From the NCBI RefSeq assembly GCF_018320785.1, contig NC_054886.1, positions 33,832,110 through 33,896,109 of the forward strand: DNA of 64,000 nucleotides. The letters are read 5' to 3'. The DNA is from Cheilinus undulatus (Eukaryota > Chordata > Actinopteri > Labriformes > Labridae). The notes beneath the pieces were generated by a model, which saw only the letters and a list, made by a program, of their open reading frames with translations, was not told the DNA's origin and made no database searches. Of this stretch, positions 46,701 through 59,400 are shown piece by piece. Positions within the stretch are counted from its first letter, which is position 1. Every line of letters starts with the position of its first letter. The position numbers were made by a program, and so were the translations under genes.

Positions 46701-49438
46701 ATATTTTGCCACTTTGAACCCATTTTTGACACTTTTTAACCTCTTCTCACCATTTTTTTCTACTTGATATTGCCCATTTAACCCCATGTTTTCCATCTTG
46801 AACCCTTTGGTGCCACTTTGCAATTTTTTTAACCCTTTCCACCATGTTGTCTGCACATATTGCCACATTTCAATGTGTTTCTGCCACTTTAAATACTTTT
46901 TATAATATCTCTGCTGTTTCTGCCATTTTTACCCACTATTAATACAATCTAGAATTTTTTTTCTCCAATTTTTGCCAATTTCAAATACATTTAAGTATTT
47001 AAAGCTACCATTTTTGCCATGTTTCAACCCATTTTCACCACCTTTTCTGCCTTTTATTGACTGTTTAACCCCATTTTTGCCCACTTGAACCCTTTTTGCC
47101 ACTTTTTCACCACTGTGCTGCTCTTTAAAGCTATCTCACTACTTTTCCGACAAGTTTGGCACTTTAAACACATTTTTCCCAGTTTCTGCCAACTTTCGCC
47201 ACATTTAACCCATTTTGGCTACTTTTTTAACCCATTTTCACTTTGTTGCCTGTTTAATTGTTTTCCATCTTGAACCCTTTGGTACCATTTTTAAGCCACT
47301 TTACAATTTTTTTTAACCCTTTCACCACTGTCTCTGTACATGTTACCACATTTCAACCTGTTTTTGCCACTTAATAAACTCTTTTTATAATATCCTCTGC
47401 TGTTTCTGCCATTTTTACCCATTTCTGTTACTATTAAGCCAATCTAGAAATTTTTTTCTCCAATTGTTGCCAATTTTTAATACCTTTCATTATTTGTAGC
47501 TGCCATTTTTGACACTTTTTAACCCATTTTCACCACATTTCCTGCCCTTAATTGCCCATTTAACCCCATTTTTGTCACCTTGAACCCTTTTTTGCCAGTC
47601 ATTAAACCCATTTCACCACTTTTTCTACATGTTTGGCACTTTAAACCCATTTTTTTCCAGTTTCTGCCAACTTTTGCTAAATGTAACAAATTTTTTGCTA
47701 CTTTTCAAGACTTTTTTTCAATATATTTTCTGCCTGTTTTTTTCCACTTTTGCCCCTTGTTCACCACTTTTATGCCAATTTTTATACAATTTTAACTGCA
47801 TTTCAGGGTTTATTACAGCCATTTTTTCGGGCCATTTTTGAGACTTTGGCCTATTTTTTTTTTTTTTTTTTCTAATTTTTAAACCCATTGTTGCCACTTT
47901 TGACTCATTTTCATTCTATTTTAAGACAGGGGATTCGACATTTTGAAGAAGGTTTTATGATATGTATGAAAAGTTTAAAAGATTTTTTTCTTTCATGAGA
48001 GTGACGAATATTCAGGTAAAAAAAATTTAAATATATGGTCACAGCTTAACTTGACCGTGGACCATCATGTTGCTGACCTCCATGGGCCCCCCATTTAGCC
48101 GGACCCTAGAAAGCTCTCCCCTTTTTCTTCTCTTACGGATGGCCTTGAGCCATTAAAAGTTGGAAGGAATATAACACTGTCAGCTCCCCACCTTTCAAGG
48201 TTATTGGCATGTAGAGTGAGCTCCTCCAGCTCTGTGACCCCTGACAGATCTCCTCTCTTTATCTCCAGCAGAGCAGGACCTCCAAAAGCCAGCCTCCTCA
48301 GTCTGACCAGGCTCTGAAACACGGGGGGAGACCCCAGACAGCTGGAGAAGAGGAAGTGAGAGAATAAATGTGAGAATATGTCTCTAGACAATTAAAGTCA
48401 CATGCAATGTGAAGATTATTTGTGACTAACCATGTGTCTATGTGGAACAAAGAGCACAGAAAACTTTGTATATGTGGTAGAACTGCTTGCTTACAGTAGG
48501 TGGCAGTATGACAAAGACAGATGCTAAACTATTAATGTGACTTGGACTGACATTCATCAGTAAATTTGAAGCAAATCAGATGTTCAATATAAGAGTTATT
48601 GCAACTTCCTGTCAAATGGCGAGATGCCAAAAACAGTTGCCATTACCACTGCAGCTTCCCTTCAGGAAACATGAAACTTTTGAGAATCACACACTGAGAA
48701 TGGGAACACAAGAGGTTTACCTGTAGGGGTTGTTGAGCAGGTTGAGCTGCTGCAGAGCTCCAAGCTTGTTGAACCATTCATGGTTGAGAGCAGTCAGGTT
48801 ATTATCAGACAGATCCAGATTCTCCAGACTCCAAAGAGAATCAAACGCTGATGGATGGATCACAGCTAGACTGTTACCTGAAAGAACACGATCTACATTA
48901 AAACTATCCTGCAGTATTATTGGACTATTAAAAACACCCTGGTCTTACAGAAAAGGAATTATTTTTCATTAAAGGCCACAATTTTGAATTTCTTCAGCTG
49001 TTTAGCTCATCTCTCTTGTTTTGTTGAAAGGCTAGGATTTGAATTTACCCTTTATTTTCAGTAGAACATGTCTACTCTGTGTTGTGGACTACCTCTAGTC
49101 TATAATCATCACATTCAGCTCACATATTAGGAATATCTTCTCAGTCTTTATCTAACCCTAACCCTAATCCAGTCATCTTTACCATGTAGACTCAGAACCT
49201 TCAACTTCCTGTGGCCGGTCAGATCATCATCAGCCACCTCAGTGATGCTGTTGAAGGAGAGATCAAAAGTCAAGGCGCGGTCTGTTACCACAGGAACACG
49301 GGTGAATCCATCGTAGGCGCAATTACACAAGAACTCCTGGTCACAGCGTCCGCAGGTAGGTCTCTCTCCATCAGCGTCTGACCTCTGAGCCCAGCTGAGG
49401 AAGAGGAGGAGGAAAAGACGGTATGTTCGCTGCTTCAT
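37735..49438 (-). CDS. tlr2: Toll-like receptor 2, copy B (11 coding exons)
   Basis: Second complete TLR2 gene. Exons on the minus strand: 49183-49438, 48721-48877, 48192-48341, 45984-46190, 43175-43297, 42842-42992, 41994-42158, 41422-41601, 38869-39009, 38285-38790, 37735-38149. They join in frame to 816 aa. Exon lengths equal copy A except exon 1, which is 6 nt longer. The protein starts [18 protein letters not shown], with an upstream in-frame Met at 49543 that I reject because the hydrophobic signal core lies after the downstream Met. Domain order is signal, LRRNT, LRRs, LRRCT, TM helix, TIR with RDFLPG and FWKSLRRAL. Its TIR reads RFCKLRK, as mammalian TLR2 does, where copies A and C read RFYKLHK. 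Intron 10 is 135 bp against 97 bp in A and C. Intron 8 carries a 2.3-kb repeat absent from A, and intron 4 carries Tc1 remnants and a SINE. Its 5' part was recently copied to 22089-24720. Confidence 0.87.
39041..41355 (-). repeat. 2.3-kb dispersed repeat in copy B intron 8
   Basis: On the minus strand it runs from TTAAAGCTGCAAGCAGCGAT to GTGCTCGGGCCCTAATT. Copy A intron 8 is only 99 bp and copy C intron 8 only 84 bp, so the repeat entered copy B after it separated from copy A. The same family is found at 25729-26109 and 32200-34577. No coding capacity was seen, and the superfamily was not identified. Confidence 0.75.
43435..43680 (+). mobile_element. tRNA-derived SINE in copy B intron 4
   Basis: A tRNA-like head with A box TAGCTCAGTGGG at about 43557 and B box GGTTCGGATC at about 43601, followed by the fish SINE word GGATAAAAGTGTCTGTAA. 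Exact ends and target duplication not resolved. Confidence 0.55.
43925..44218 (+). mobile_element. Deleted Tc1 element: transposase N-terminus fused to right end
   Basis: Starts with transposase HTH coding sequence ([17 protein letters not shown], then after a frame change [17 protein letters not shown]) and jumps to a right terminal region ending near AAGATATACCTGTATA. The catalytic core is deleted. It is a different Tc1 family from its neighbour at 44221. Confidence 0.65.
44221..45345 (+). mobile_element. Tc1-like transposon, internally deleted, in copy B intron 4
   Basis: Left repeat about 44221-44425 and right repeat about 45245-45345 are inverted and match the family at 19410-20424. The transposase remnant is 44656-45114, with an HTH part ([15 protein letters not shown]...RGRPKKTT) followed directly by the C-terminal part ([12 protein letters not shown]). 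Most of the DDE core is missing. Confidence 0.8.
46191..48191. repeat. Copy B intron 3 with long TTTTTGCCACTTTT-type array
   Basis: From about 46500 to 47925 the intron is almost entirely imperfect units such as ATTTTTGCCACTTTAAACCC. Larger internal duplications (about 46800-46980 against 47265-47480) show secondary expansion. The small frames inside it are repeat by-products. Confidence 0.8.
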
Positions 49439-51404
49439 ATTGCAGTGGGAGAGAAGTGCATTGAGGTGACAGAACCACAGCAAAGTGAATGATATAGATT
49501 CATGGGGGCAGTGAGGCAGAGATGGAGCAAAAGAGAAGTACATCTAGGAAGGCGGTTTAACAATAGGGTAAAAATGTGGAAAAATAGAGAACCAAGCTGA
49601 AAAACAGGAAGGAGAATTAATTTAAACAAAAGCTCAATGGTGAGAAAACCAAAACTTACAAGATCCAAACAGGAAAACACAAAATCCGCAGAGACTAAAT
49701 GCAAACATGATTAGACAAATGTGAGACTACTGGTACGATGGCAGTGAAGGAACACTTCAGAGGCAAGAATAAAAAAAAAAAAAGGAGAAAAAAAAACGGA
49801 CACACCACAGGTGTATAAGATGAACACAAATACTAAAATTAATCTTATTTTTTCATGATTATTTTTTCATTTTATATTGTTGTTAATATCATCAATCTTA
49901 ATCTCATTATTATTATAAAAGCACATGCCAATGACGAAGGAGTAACCTCTTTCATCTTGTCTTGAGATCTGCTGCATGAGAAACCTTGTTAATAAATGAC
50001 CGCTCACAGATTGAAACACTATAATGAGTGAACAAAAACACGAGTCAACAAGCTTGGTCTACTTTTCACTTAGAGGAGTGTTCCCTTTATTCACAGTGTC
50101 TTTGAACCACTGAATCCTGTCACATCCTTTCACTGCACCAGCTTAATAAGGAAGTTCACCCACATTAGCGTACAATAATACCAAAGTTGATAGTAACCTG
50201 AAGGGATTTGAACATGCCAGCTTCCTCTTTTGCTCATCAAGTTACAGATGATTTCACAGCAGATGATAATGCAAAGTCTTGCATCAACAGTGACAATGTT
50301 TTGATTTTAGTGACACATTCATGAATTCCCACCTGGAGAGCACAAAATAAAGCACTAGCACAAGTTGAATCAGGAGGACTAGTTAGTTTCTGATTCAGTC
50401 TTCTCTCACGCGCTCACTAACTCATCGGCTGTCTGCTCATCACTGCCTATCTCAGGCATAATCATCAAAAAGACAAAACAAACAGAAATGTGGTTAAAAT
50501 GGGCAAGAATTGATGTAAAAAAAAGATGAAATGGGGTTAATAGTGACAAAAATGGGTCAACATGGGCAACATTACCTGGAAAAGGGCAGAAACGCATTAA
50601 AAGTGGCACAATCAGGCCGCAAAATTTGGTTGAAAGACTTTATAAGCTGCACAAAGCCCAACAGTTGCAGAACTGGCCAGAGAAAATGGTGGGATGGGAT
50701 TATAAAGTGGTACAATCTGTTAAAAGTGTCAAAAATGTCAGTAAGAGGTGGTGAAATGTGATTTTAATGCAGCAAAAATTGGCCTAAGGGCTTTAAAAGA
50801 AGCACAGTGAATAATTCTAGATATTTTACCATCAGAACCTGTGTTTGTCAGGGGCCCAGCCAATTCTGTGTTCAAACCTGCAGAGATGCTACGGACAGGA
50901 ACAGTGGCTTTTTGTGATTTGGCAAGTTTTTGCTAAAAATGGGTCCAAAAGTGATTTCGACTCAATTGCACGCTGTATTGAACATTTTTGATGGGTTTTA
51001 TTTTTCACCCAGAAAGCTCCTGTGCCTGGCATTATTTTGTTATGTGAGCTCTGGTTACCAGTTAGCCTGATAGGGGCTCACAGACGCCTGCAGACTGCAT
51101 CACTCTCCATCCAGAGTTCCCTGCCTGACTGTACGCCAGTGTTTTACTAACTTTTTTCAACTTTCTGAAGATCAATAAAAGAAGCTGACCCCAACCAAAA
51201 TACCTGCATGAAAATATATCATTCAGACAAGTTTATAGCTGTTGCTTTATTCCTTTAATGGCTGATAATTAGACCAGCGATGGTCACTATGGTGTGCTTA
51301 CATTCTGCAAACATTGCATCAGCTGTTGAAGTGGAAAACTGAGGTTTTCTGGGTGAAATGTAAAATGCTGAAAAATGTTCAGTCGAGCCAGCATTGCTTT
51401 TTTT
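49439..51404. other. Upstream region of copy B and intergenic sequence
   Basis: 49439-49770 is the 5' flank shared with the partial copy at 22089-24720. At about 50065-50100 there is a Tc1-end-like AGTGTTCCCTTTATTCACAG. At about 50500-50760 there is a short array of the complement of the TTTTTGCC unit. No gene seen. The conserved block upstream of copy A was not found here. Confidence 0.45.
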
Positions 51405-53418
51405 TCCCTTTTTTCACCATTGGGGCAATAACAGTTCTACCATAAATCATGCATTTATTATATTCTTATTCAATATGCAATTTGAGGTAACATTAATCTG
51501 TCTATTCATTGTTCTAATGTGTTCTGATGACTTTTTAAGGCTGTCTGAAAGGGTTAAATCTTGCCATTGGTGCCAGAACTCCTCATCAGGGTATTTTTAG
51601 GGTTATTTGAATCTTTTACGAATGTATTCTACTCACTCCAAACCCATTAACCCTTAGGGATTGTTTTAATGTAGTTACACTCACTCAAAAAATGAGCTAT
51701 TCATCCAGAGATAATTGTTGCTATCTTCTTCGATTATTTATCTGGAGAGTCATGTCCATGACTGATGTCCATGTAAACACTTGCACCAACATTTATTATT
51801 ATATTATTTTTGTATTGGTGTTGATAATGATTTTTGTATTGTTACTGCAAGTGCATTTCTATATTTAAACTTACATTGATCTTTGTACAAGGTATTGCTA
51901 CGCAGTAGAGCCCCTACCAGGAAGCCTATTAAGTTTTATTGTATTTTATTTTGAAGGTTGTACCTGTGATGCTCTGCATACTTCCTGTATTTAAGGCACT
52001 CTTCCACATAGTGTTTCACAACACTGAAAAAGACTAACCCTGTATTTCCATACACAGCGTGCGCGCCGCGCACTGAAGCGCCGCAGGTTTGCTCCAACCG
52101 AAAGGCGAGCAACCTCGCCCACTGGAAGCGAGTCTAGAGTGATGCGCCGCTGCGCGCAAGCCCGTATCAGCAGGAAAAGTATGTCAACAGCGGACTATTT
52201 TACCTTTTGGGGTAACTTCATCGTCCTTTCCAGCATAAGTCCATGATATTATTGCTTCCTCGATTGAGTGAGTACATTAGGAAGTTAAAAGGTTAATGTT
52301 TGCTGACAGGATCTGTGGTTTTATGCAAAATTCTTCAGCTAAATATCCCCAAAAGCTAACCTTTGCTCATCAATGGCGCCATTGTAGCTCTGTGACCCAC
52401 TGACCTCTTGGTGACCCTTTGCTTTCGCTGCTGATGATTTACGATCAGGAGTCCGTGCATTGTGTTTTATTTTGAAAGAACTGGATGTTGTACGCTTGTG
52501 ACTTCCATAGTTGGTGCTTTCTGAACGACAGTGAATTTACGAGGTTTGGCAGTGGCCGGCGCTGAAATAGACCTGCAGCGTATCTGAAACAAAGCGCAGC
52601 GAAGTGCCGCTCCAGGCACGCGCCACTGCCGGTCAAGAGCGCCGGCTATGGAAATGCTCTGATAGACAAGAGAGGGAGTGAAGTGCTCTGCAGGACGATT
52701 CGCCGGCGTTCTGCGGCACACACGCTGCATATGGAAATTGGGGGTAAGTCGAAACGCGTTCGTTGTGCCTTGTTTGCCTTTGATAAAACTACCTAAAAGG
52801 ACATTTTGAGTGCTGACACCTCTCTCTTTTTCTAGTAAGTCTTTTTTGTCTGGCACCTTGAGAAGTTTTTTGCTTGGAGGGTGCTCCTTTTTTTTGCTTT
52901 AATTGCCTACTTTTGGCCAAATGGAAAATCTGCCTACGTTAGCACTACACAAGTAAAGACTGCAAGTAGATTGATGGATTTGAAGCAAAGACCAAATGTA
53001 TTGACTTCAACTACTCCATCAATCAATCTTTATCTGTGTTACACAAACATAAGAGGGTTTTAGTTCTGCCTCTTCCGCTAACCACAATCTTTTAATTTAC
53101 AGATACAATAACAAAACCCTCAGGTTTCAACTGGTTAAAGGCAGGGTTCTAGAAAACCGACGGACTATGGGAATGTTGTGTCTGTTTAGACTGTGTCTTC
53201 TCCAGTGTTCTATAATCCTACGTATACAACACTGGGGAAGACACAGTCTAAAGGGATTTCAATTAGAGTGATATGACCATTTTTATGGCATTGAATAACT
53301 TTACAAACAAAATTTCAAGGAATAATCAAAAGTGAAAGTATATATCACCATGGAAATATGTATTAAACTGATTAAAACTGAACTATTTTGATTGTGTAGT
53401 TTGACCAGTTTCTTTGTC
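51405..53418 (-). repeat. 3' flank of copy C, homologous to the 3' flank of copy B
   Basis: Shares blocks with 35210-37734, including the last 200 bp before the stop codon (for example ATGGCATTGAATAACTTTAC). It lacks the hAT insertion seen in B and has its own GC-rich insertion at 52038-52744. Confidence 0.75.
52038..52744. mobile_element. GC-rich element with inverted ends and TAA target duplication
   Basis: Starts CCCTGTATTTCCATACACAG and CGTGCGCGCCGC. The inverted right end reads CCCCCAATTTCCATATGCAG and CGTGTGTGCCGC. TAA flanks it at 52035-52037 and 52745-52747. It is CpG-rich against a strongly AT-rich background. A 3-bp TSD suggests a PIF/Harbinger-type element, but no transposase is seen. 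Confidence 0.65.
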
Positions 53419-56400
53419 TCAGTCATCGTCCTCTTCTTCCACTCTCAGAGCCCTACGAAGACTCTCCCAGAACTCCACAACCCTCTCCTCCTCCTGAGGC
53501 CACTCCAGGTAGGTGGTGGACCTCATGAGTTTGTGTAGTTTATAGAAGCGTTTGGGGATGTTGTCTCTGGACAGCGGTTCCAACAGGATCAAGATGGCCG
53601 CCTCATCACCAGCATTCCCATCAAAGAGCCAGAAGTGGGAGAAGTCCAGCTCATAGCGGCACCAGTCGGACTGGACGAAATTCTCAGAGAGGATGAAGAT
53701 GGTCCGCCGGCTTCGCTCGATGGCACTCATGATGTTGTCCATCATCCAGTGTCCGGGGAGGAAGTCCCGCTTGTGGAGGCAGAGGGTCAGAGGTCTGGGG
53801 CCTCTGGGGTTTGAGGAGTCCTCACCATTCTCTCTGTGGAAGAAAAAGCAAACACCATGAGCAAGTCTTGTTCCTTGTGTTAAACTTTTTCAGATGTGTC
53901 ACTGATATTTGGCAAACAATCCGCTGTTACCCTGGCTCCTCCAGTTCAGGTACCAAGTAGTTTTCCACCCAGCTAGCATCCCTCTCGCTGTAGGACACAA
54001 AGGCGTCAAAGGACAGCAATGCTTCTGTATCCATCCTATCCCTTTTTCTCCGTTGTTGACTGCTCCTCTTCGCCTTTACCCATGCACAAGTCATCTTGAG
54101 GTACCAGAATACATGGAGGCGCCAGAGCAGGATACTCACCAGCAGGGCAACACACAGTGCTACACCACAGCTCACAGACACGAACAAAACCTGATGGCAT
54201 TCAACAACAGAGAGACTGACTCCACCAACTGGTCGTCCCTGCAGGTACAGAGGGGAGTCGCAGACGTAGCTCTCCTCTCTGTCTGTTATCTGAACCTCTC
54301 CAGCATCTTTGAAGGCAGACTGGAGGAAGCTGACAAAGTCACAGGAGCAGACAAATTTGTTCTGACCCGCCTGGAGGCTCTGGAGTCGACTGTAGGACTG
54401 GAGGTCTGAAGGCCCAAACATGTTCATGGTGTTTGACTGTGAGGAAACAAGGAAGGGGTCACTCTTGGAACACTCAAGGCTGGAAGAAATGCTGGAGATG
54501 TGATTGGTCCTTACCTGTATTGACATTGTTTCCAGATTAGGGAACAGCCGTCCATGTGGCAGACTCAGGAACTTGTTCCCAGAGAGGTAGAGCTCTCTCA
54601 GAAAAGGCATGGACAGGGAGAAGTTTTTGAGACTGTTGTAGCTCAGATCCAGCACCTGTACATGATGAAGTTAGTTTAAAAATGGTAGGATAGGAGTAGC
54701 GTCTGTCAGGATTACTGCTCCATGCATGGTTTGTCCTACCTCCAGGGTTGTGGGTAGACAGCTGGTGACTTCTGTAAGTTTAGCCCAAGAGATGTTGAGG
54801 TATCTCAGGGTGTGTGGCCAGGAGCAGCTCTGAGGCATGGAGCTGTATCCATTCCTGCTGATGTCCAGGTGGGTCAGTTTGGTGAGCTTAAATACCATTC
54901 GAGTCAATGTGGACAGAGACTGGTAGCAGAGGGATAGAGGTCATTGAGTGGGTCATTGTTCTTAAACTCACAACCTGCATCCACAGCCTCCACAATTTGA
55001 TCTAAAGGTGAGCTATGGACTTTTTAATTACTGTTATTTTAATTTTGTATCATGAGCTGCTAAGCTGTGCTGTTATCACAAGCATCCCAATGGATGCATA
55101 TCTGACATCATCTAGAAGGGTGAGCCTAAGAGTGAGCCTCCCCTAAGAAGAAATTATTCATTCGGTGGACCCCCACCCACCAGAAGGATTCAAATTGAAA
55201 AAAAAAAATAAAAATTTCAAACAACATTTCAAACATTTATGTCTGATCTTTAAACATTTTTAACATAAATATATTTTTGATATTTTGGTTTGCAAATGTC
55301 CTTAAACATCTGCCTTTCCCTCTTATTCAGTTATAATACCATTACATACCCCTTTTTCATATTTTTTTGGCCATTTTACAACTTCTTTTTGCCTCTTTTT
55401 CCCCATTTTTTCCACTTTCATGCCCTTTTTGCCCATTTAAGCTACCTTTCATCATTAAATATCCTTTTTCCCCACAGTTTTTGCTCATTTTTGCTACATC
55501 TTTTTGCCTCTCTTCCCCCACCCCCCCCCCACCCCCCCTTTTTTTTCTTTTTACTAACAATTTTTTTTTGCCACTTTTCATCCATTTAAGCTGCCCATTG
55601 CCATTTAATATGACTTGTTCCCTTTTTTCCCATTTTTGCCTTTTTTTATATATAATTTTTTGGCCTTTTTCACAATTTTTTTGCCACTTTTTAACAATTT
55701 TTGCCCCTTTTTTCGAAATTTTTTCCCTTTTTTTTATCTTTTTTTTTTTTTGCCACTTCTTGTCCATTCAAACTACCCTTTTCCATTAGGGGAGAGTGGG
55801 GGGATTTGTGCCAAAGGGGAAGTAGTGCTACCCCTTGTTTATAGAAAAACCATAGAAGAAATTGGTCATGTGACCACATATTTTTGAAGAGCCATCCATT
55901 TTACTCATCCTGTATAAAAGGGAGACACATGGCATGAGAGGTAAGAACATTTTAGCTCGAAAAACTGATTTTTGCCTTTCAGAGTAAAATTTCTATGATC
56001 AAGGTTTTTTGATTGTTGTGTCTGAACAATTAACGACAAGTTTAAAAACATTTCACACGTTTTAGTGCTTTATTAGGCTACACAGTGAGTTTATACAGTT
56101 AGCATGATATTAGCTCTAAACTGCTGGATCACGCTAGTTTTTCAAAAATAATGGGGGTGGGGTGATTTGTGCCAAAGGGCCTGGGTTAAGTTGTGCCATG
56201 AGACCACTTTTTTTTCTGAAGGCTATATTTCTTAAACAGTTTATTTCAGATCCGAAGTTATTGTGCCCAGGGATGCACCACATCCTGAAATATGTGTACG
56301 TACTTAAGTTGGAGGCATTACTGTCATGGCCTCACTTTAAAATCACTTTGAGTAAAAACTGGCACATCTCACCCCACTCTCCCCTACATACCACTTGTTT

Positions 56401-59400
56401 CCTCTTTCTCTGACAATTTTTGCCACTCTTGACTGCTTTTTTGCCCATTTAAGTCACTTTCCACCCACTTTTTTTGTCACTGTACCCATTTCTGCTACTT
56501 TCTGACCATTTTTTCCACTCTTCCTCCCCATTTCTGCCCATTTACACCCATCTTTTGTTGCTTTTTGAACATTTTGCCACCTTTAACCTATTGTTATTGC
56601 TAATTCAAGCTGTTTTTGTCACTTTTCACCTCTTAGATTGTGGCTCTTGCAAAGGTATTTTTCAAAAATTTGGCTCTTTGGTTGAGTAACACTGCTCTAT
56701 AGCACAGTCCCTATAGTAACTATAAGTCTATCCATTTTGCTCCATGCACAGCAGAGGTTCACAAAGTAAAATCACCTTTTTTCTGGCTTATGGTTCCACG
56801 TCTCCCCTGAAGCTCTGTGGCGCCCTCCAGGGGAGGCCCGCCTCAGACTTTGAAAACCACTGATCTAGACCACATCAGAGTCTAATTTAAGGCAAAACTA
56901 CAGCTCCAAGCAACAAAAAAATGTTAATTCATTAATGCCATAGTATATAGCCTTCTTTAAAATGTAAACCCATCTTCTTAAAACACAATAACAATGGTCT
57001 AAAAGTGTGTTAACACAAGAAACAAAAGGCAAAAGTCTCAAAAATGGCAAAAAAAATCCTAAAAATAGAGGTAAAAGGTAGTAAAAAAGGCATTACAAGT
57101 GGTAAAAAACAAAACGTGCAATGCAGTTAAAAAAGGGAAAAATTGGCATAGAAAGTAGTGCAAAGGAGTTAAAAGTGACAAAAATGGGATAAAAAGTGGT
57201 AGAATTGCACCAAAAGGTGGCAAAATGGCTTAAATGTTGGCAAAAAGGTGAAACCAGACTAAAAGGCATACAATATTGGTAGAATGTTGCAAAATGGGTT
57301 AAAAGAGGCAAAAATGGGTTCAAATTGTCTGTAAAAGTAGTGAAGAGTGGTCAAAAGTGTCAAGAATTGGTCAAAAATGACAGAAAAAGTAGTAAAAGGA
57401 TATACATGCAAAAATGAGTCAAAAAGGCAAAAAATGGTTGAAAAAGTGGTGAAAAATAACAAAAAAGCTGCAAAATACATGGGCCAAAATTGGGTCAGGA
57501 GTGACAAAAATGAAGAAAAAAGTGGAGAAAAGTTGCCAAAAAGTGGCAAAAATGGGTTACCTGAGGCAAAGATGGGTCAAAAATTGCATAACAAAATGTC
57601 GGAAGTGGCTTAATAGTGGAAAAAGCGTTTAACAAAGGCAAAAATGGCAGAAAAGGTGGCTAAAAAGTTGCAAAAACTGGACAAGAATGGCAACAAAAGT
57701 TGTGAAAAACAGCTAAAAAGTGGTGGCAAAAATGGGTTAGAAGAGGCAAAAATGGTTCAAAAGTGGTAAAATTGGCTGAAAAAGTAGTGAAACATGGTCA
57801 AAAATGGCTTCAATGGGTCAAAAATGACAAAAAAGGGGTAAAAAGCAGCTAACAGTGGCAAAATAGGATGCTGTATGCAAAAATAGGTCAAAAAGGAAAA
57901 AATGGCTGAAAAGTGGTGAAAAGCAGCTAAAAAATGGCTAAAAATTGGCAAAATACTTTGACAGAGGAAAAATGGGTCATAAAACTGCAAATAAATTCAT
58001 AAAAATGGCTAAACAGTGGGGAAAAGGGGTTAAAACAGGCAAAAATGGGTCAAGAGTGGCAAAAAAGGCAGGGAAAAGTGTTGAAAGTGGCTAAGAAGTG
58101 TGAAAAAAGGGGTAACAATGTGAAAAATTTGGTGAAAGTGTGAACAAATTGATGAAAAGTGGCAAATAAAAGTGGCACAAATGGGCTAAAAAAAGCCAAA
58201 ATTAGCCCCCCCACCCTACCCTAACCACATGATTATTGCAGATACCATACTTAAACTATTCCTCTGCAAGTGAGCTGTTCCATCTCATACTAAACTTCAG
58301 TAAAGTTCATGTGGAATTCAGACCTCTGCTTCTGTGCTTATCTCTCTGACCGGAGACCCACTGTAGATGGAAAGCTAATAACCAGCTTTTAAAGAAAAAT
58401 CATTATTCCGGTGCATCTAAACGCAACACAGACAATTTAGTGACGGCCCTCTTATTTGTCCTGAATCCTTCAAGTAGTCTCTCAAGTCTTCTTCTTCCAG
58501 GACAGACCGGAATAAAAAGTAATCCTGAGACCAGCCTCAGCCTTATAAACAAACACAGTTACATAGATGTGTTTTTCATAGTATGACTCCAGAGTTTTGG
58601 GACAGTACTGCTAAAAAACTGATGACTGAAAACGTGGTTGACACGTTAAAACGTCTAATTATTCATTTCTCACCTTGTTAGAATTCTCTGTAGCTTTGAC
58701 ATAAAAGAGAGTAAGAGATTATATTTGTGAAGTTACCCTCAGAAAGTTTCCACTGATGTTTAAAACTCGCAGGTCCTTCAGTGGGCTTTCTCCATGGCAC
58801 AGGGACTCTTGAAGAGCCAGGTCGCTCACATGGTTGTCGGACAGATCCGCGTACTGCAGGTTCAGGAGCAAGTATGTCGAGGGGCAGTTCACCACAAATG
58901 TCTGAGAGTAGAAGTTAATTACAAACCTTTGAAAGTTGTCAACGTTTCAAGAAGATACCTCAGTGCAGAAGTTTGCAGCAGGTTTCACCGACGCCATAAT
59001 CTTGAAGTCACATCGCGTTAATGGTTTGAAATGTTTCTCTGACATCTGAATGACTGCAGTGTGTTTCACTGGATAATTTGTATTTCTCTCAGAGGAAGTG
59101 GGCAGAGCTATGCCACTACTTCTAAAGGGTTAACCAGTCACGGTGGCTGACTTGTGCCCTACTCGCATGGGATTAGTATTACCTACAAACCTCTGGCAAT
59201 TTGGAATAATCAGGAAGAGTGTCTGTGTTTCCAATCCTATGTGAATGGACCATGTCTGTAATTTGATCAGTAAAAAATCTGGGGCTAATTACCCAGCATG
59301 CTTCAGCTCACACGGATCCACAGGTAACACTAATCCTGTGCGAATTGACATCTCTGTACTTTAGGGTGGTAAATATGTGTTTCTATGATCCATGTGGCCT

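Noticed and set aside
55357-55887. Open frames of 136-140 codons on both strands, Lys-rich or Phe-rich
   Set aside because: Translations of the TTTTTGCC-type array; no conserved protein features.
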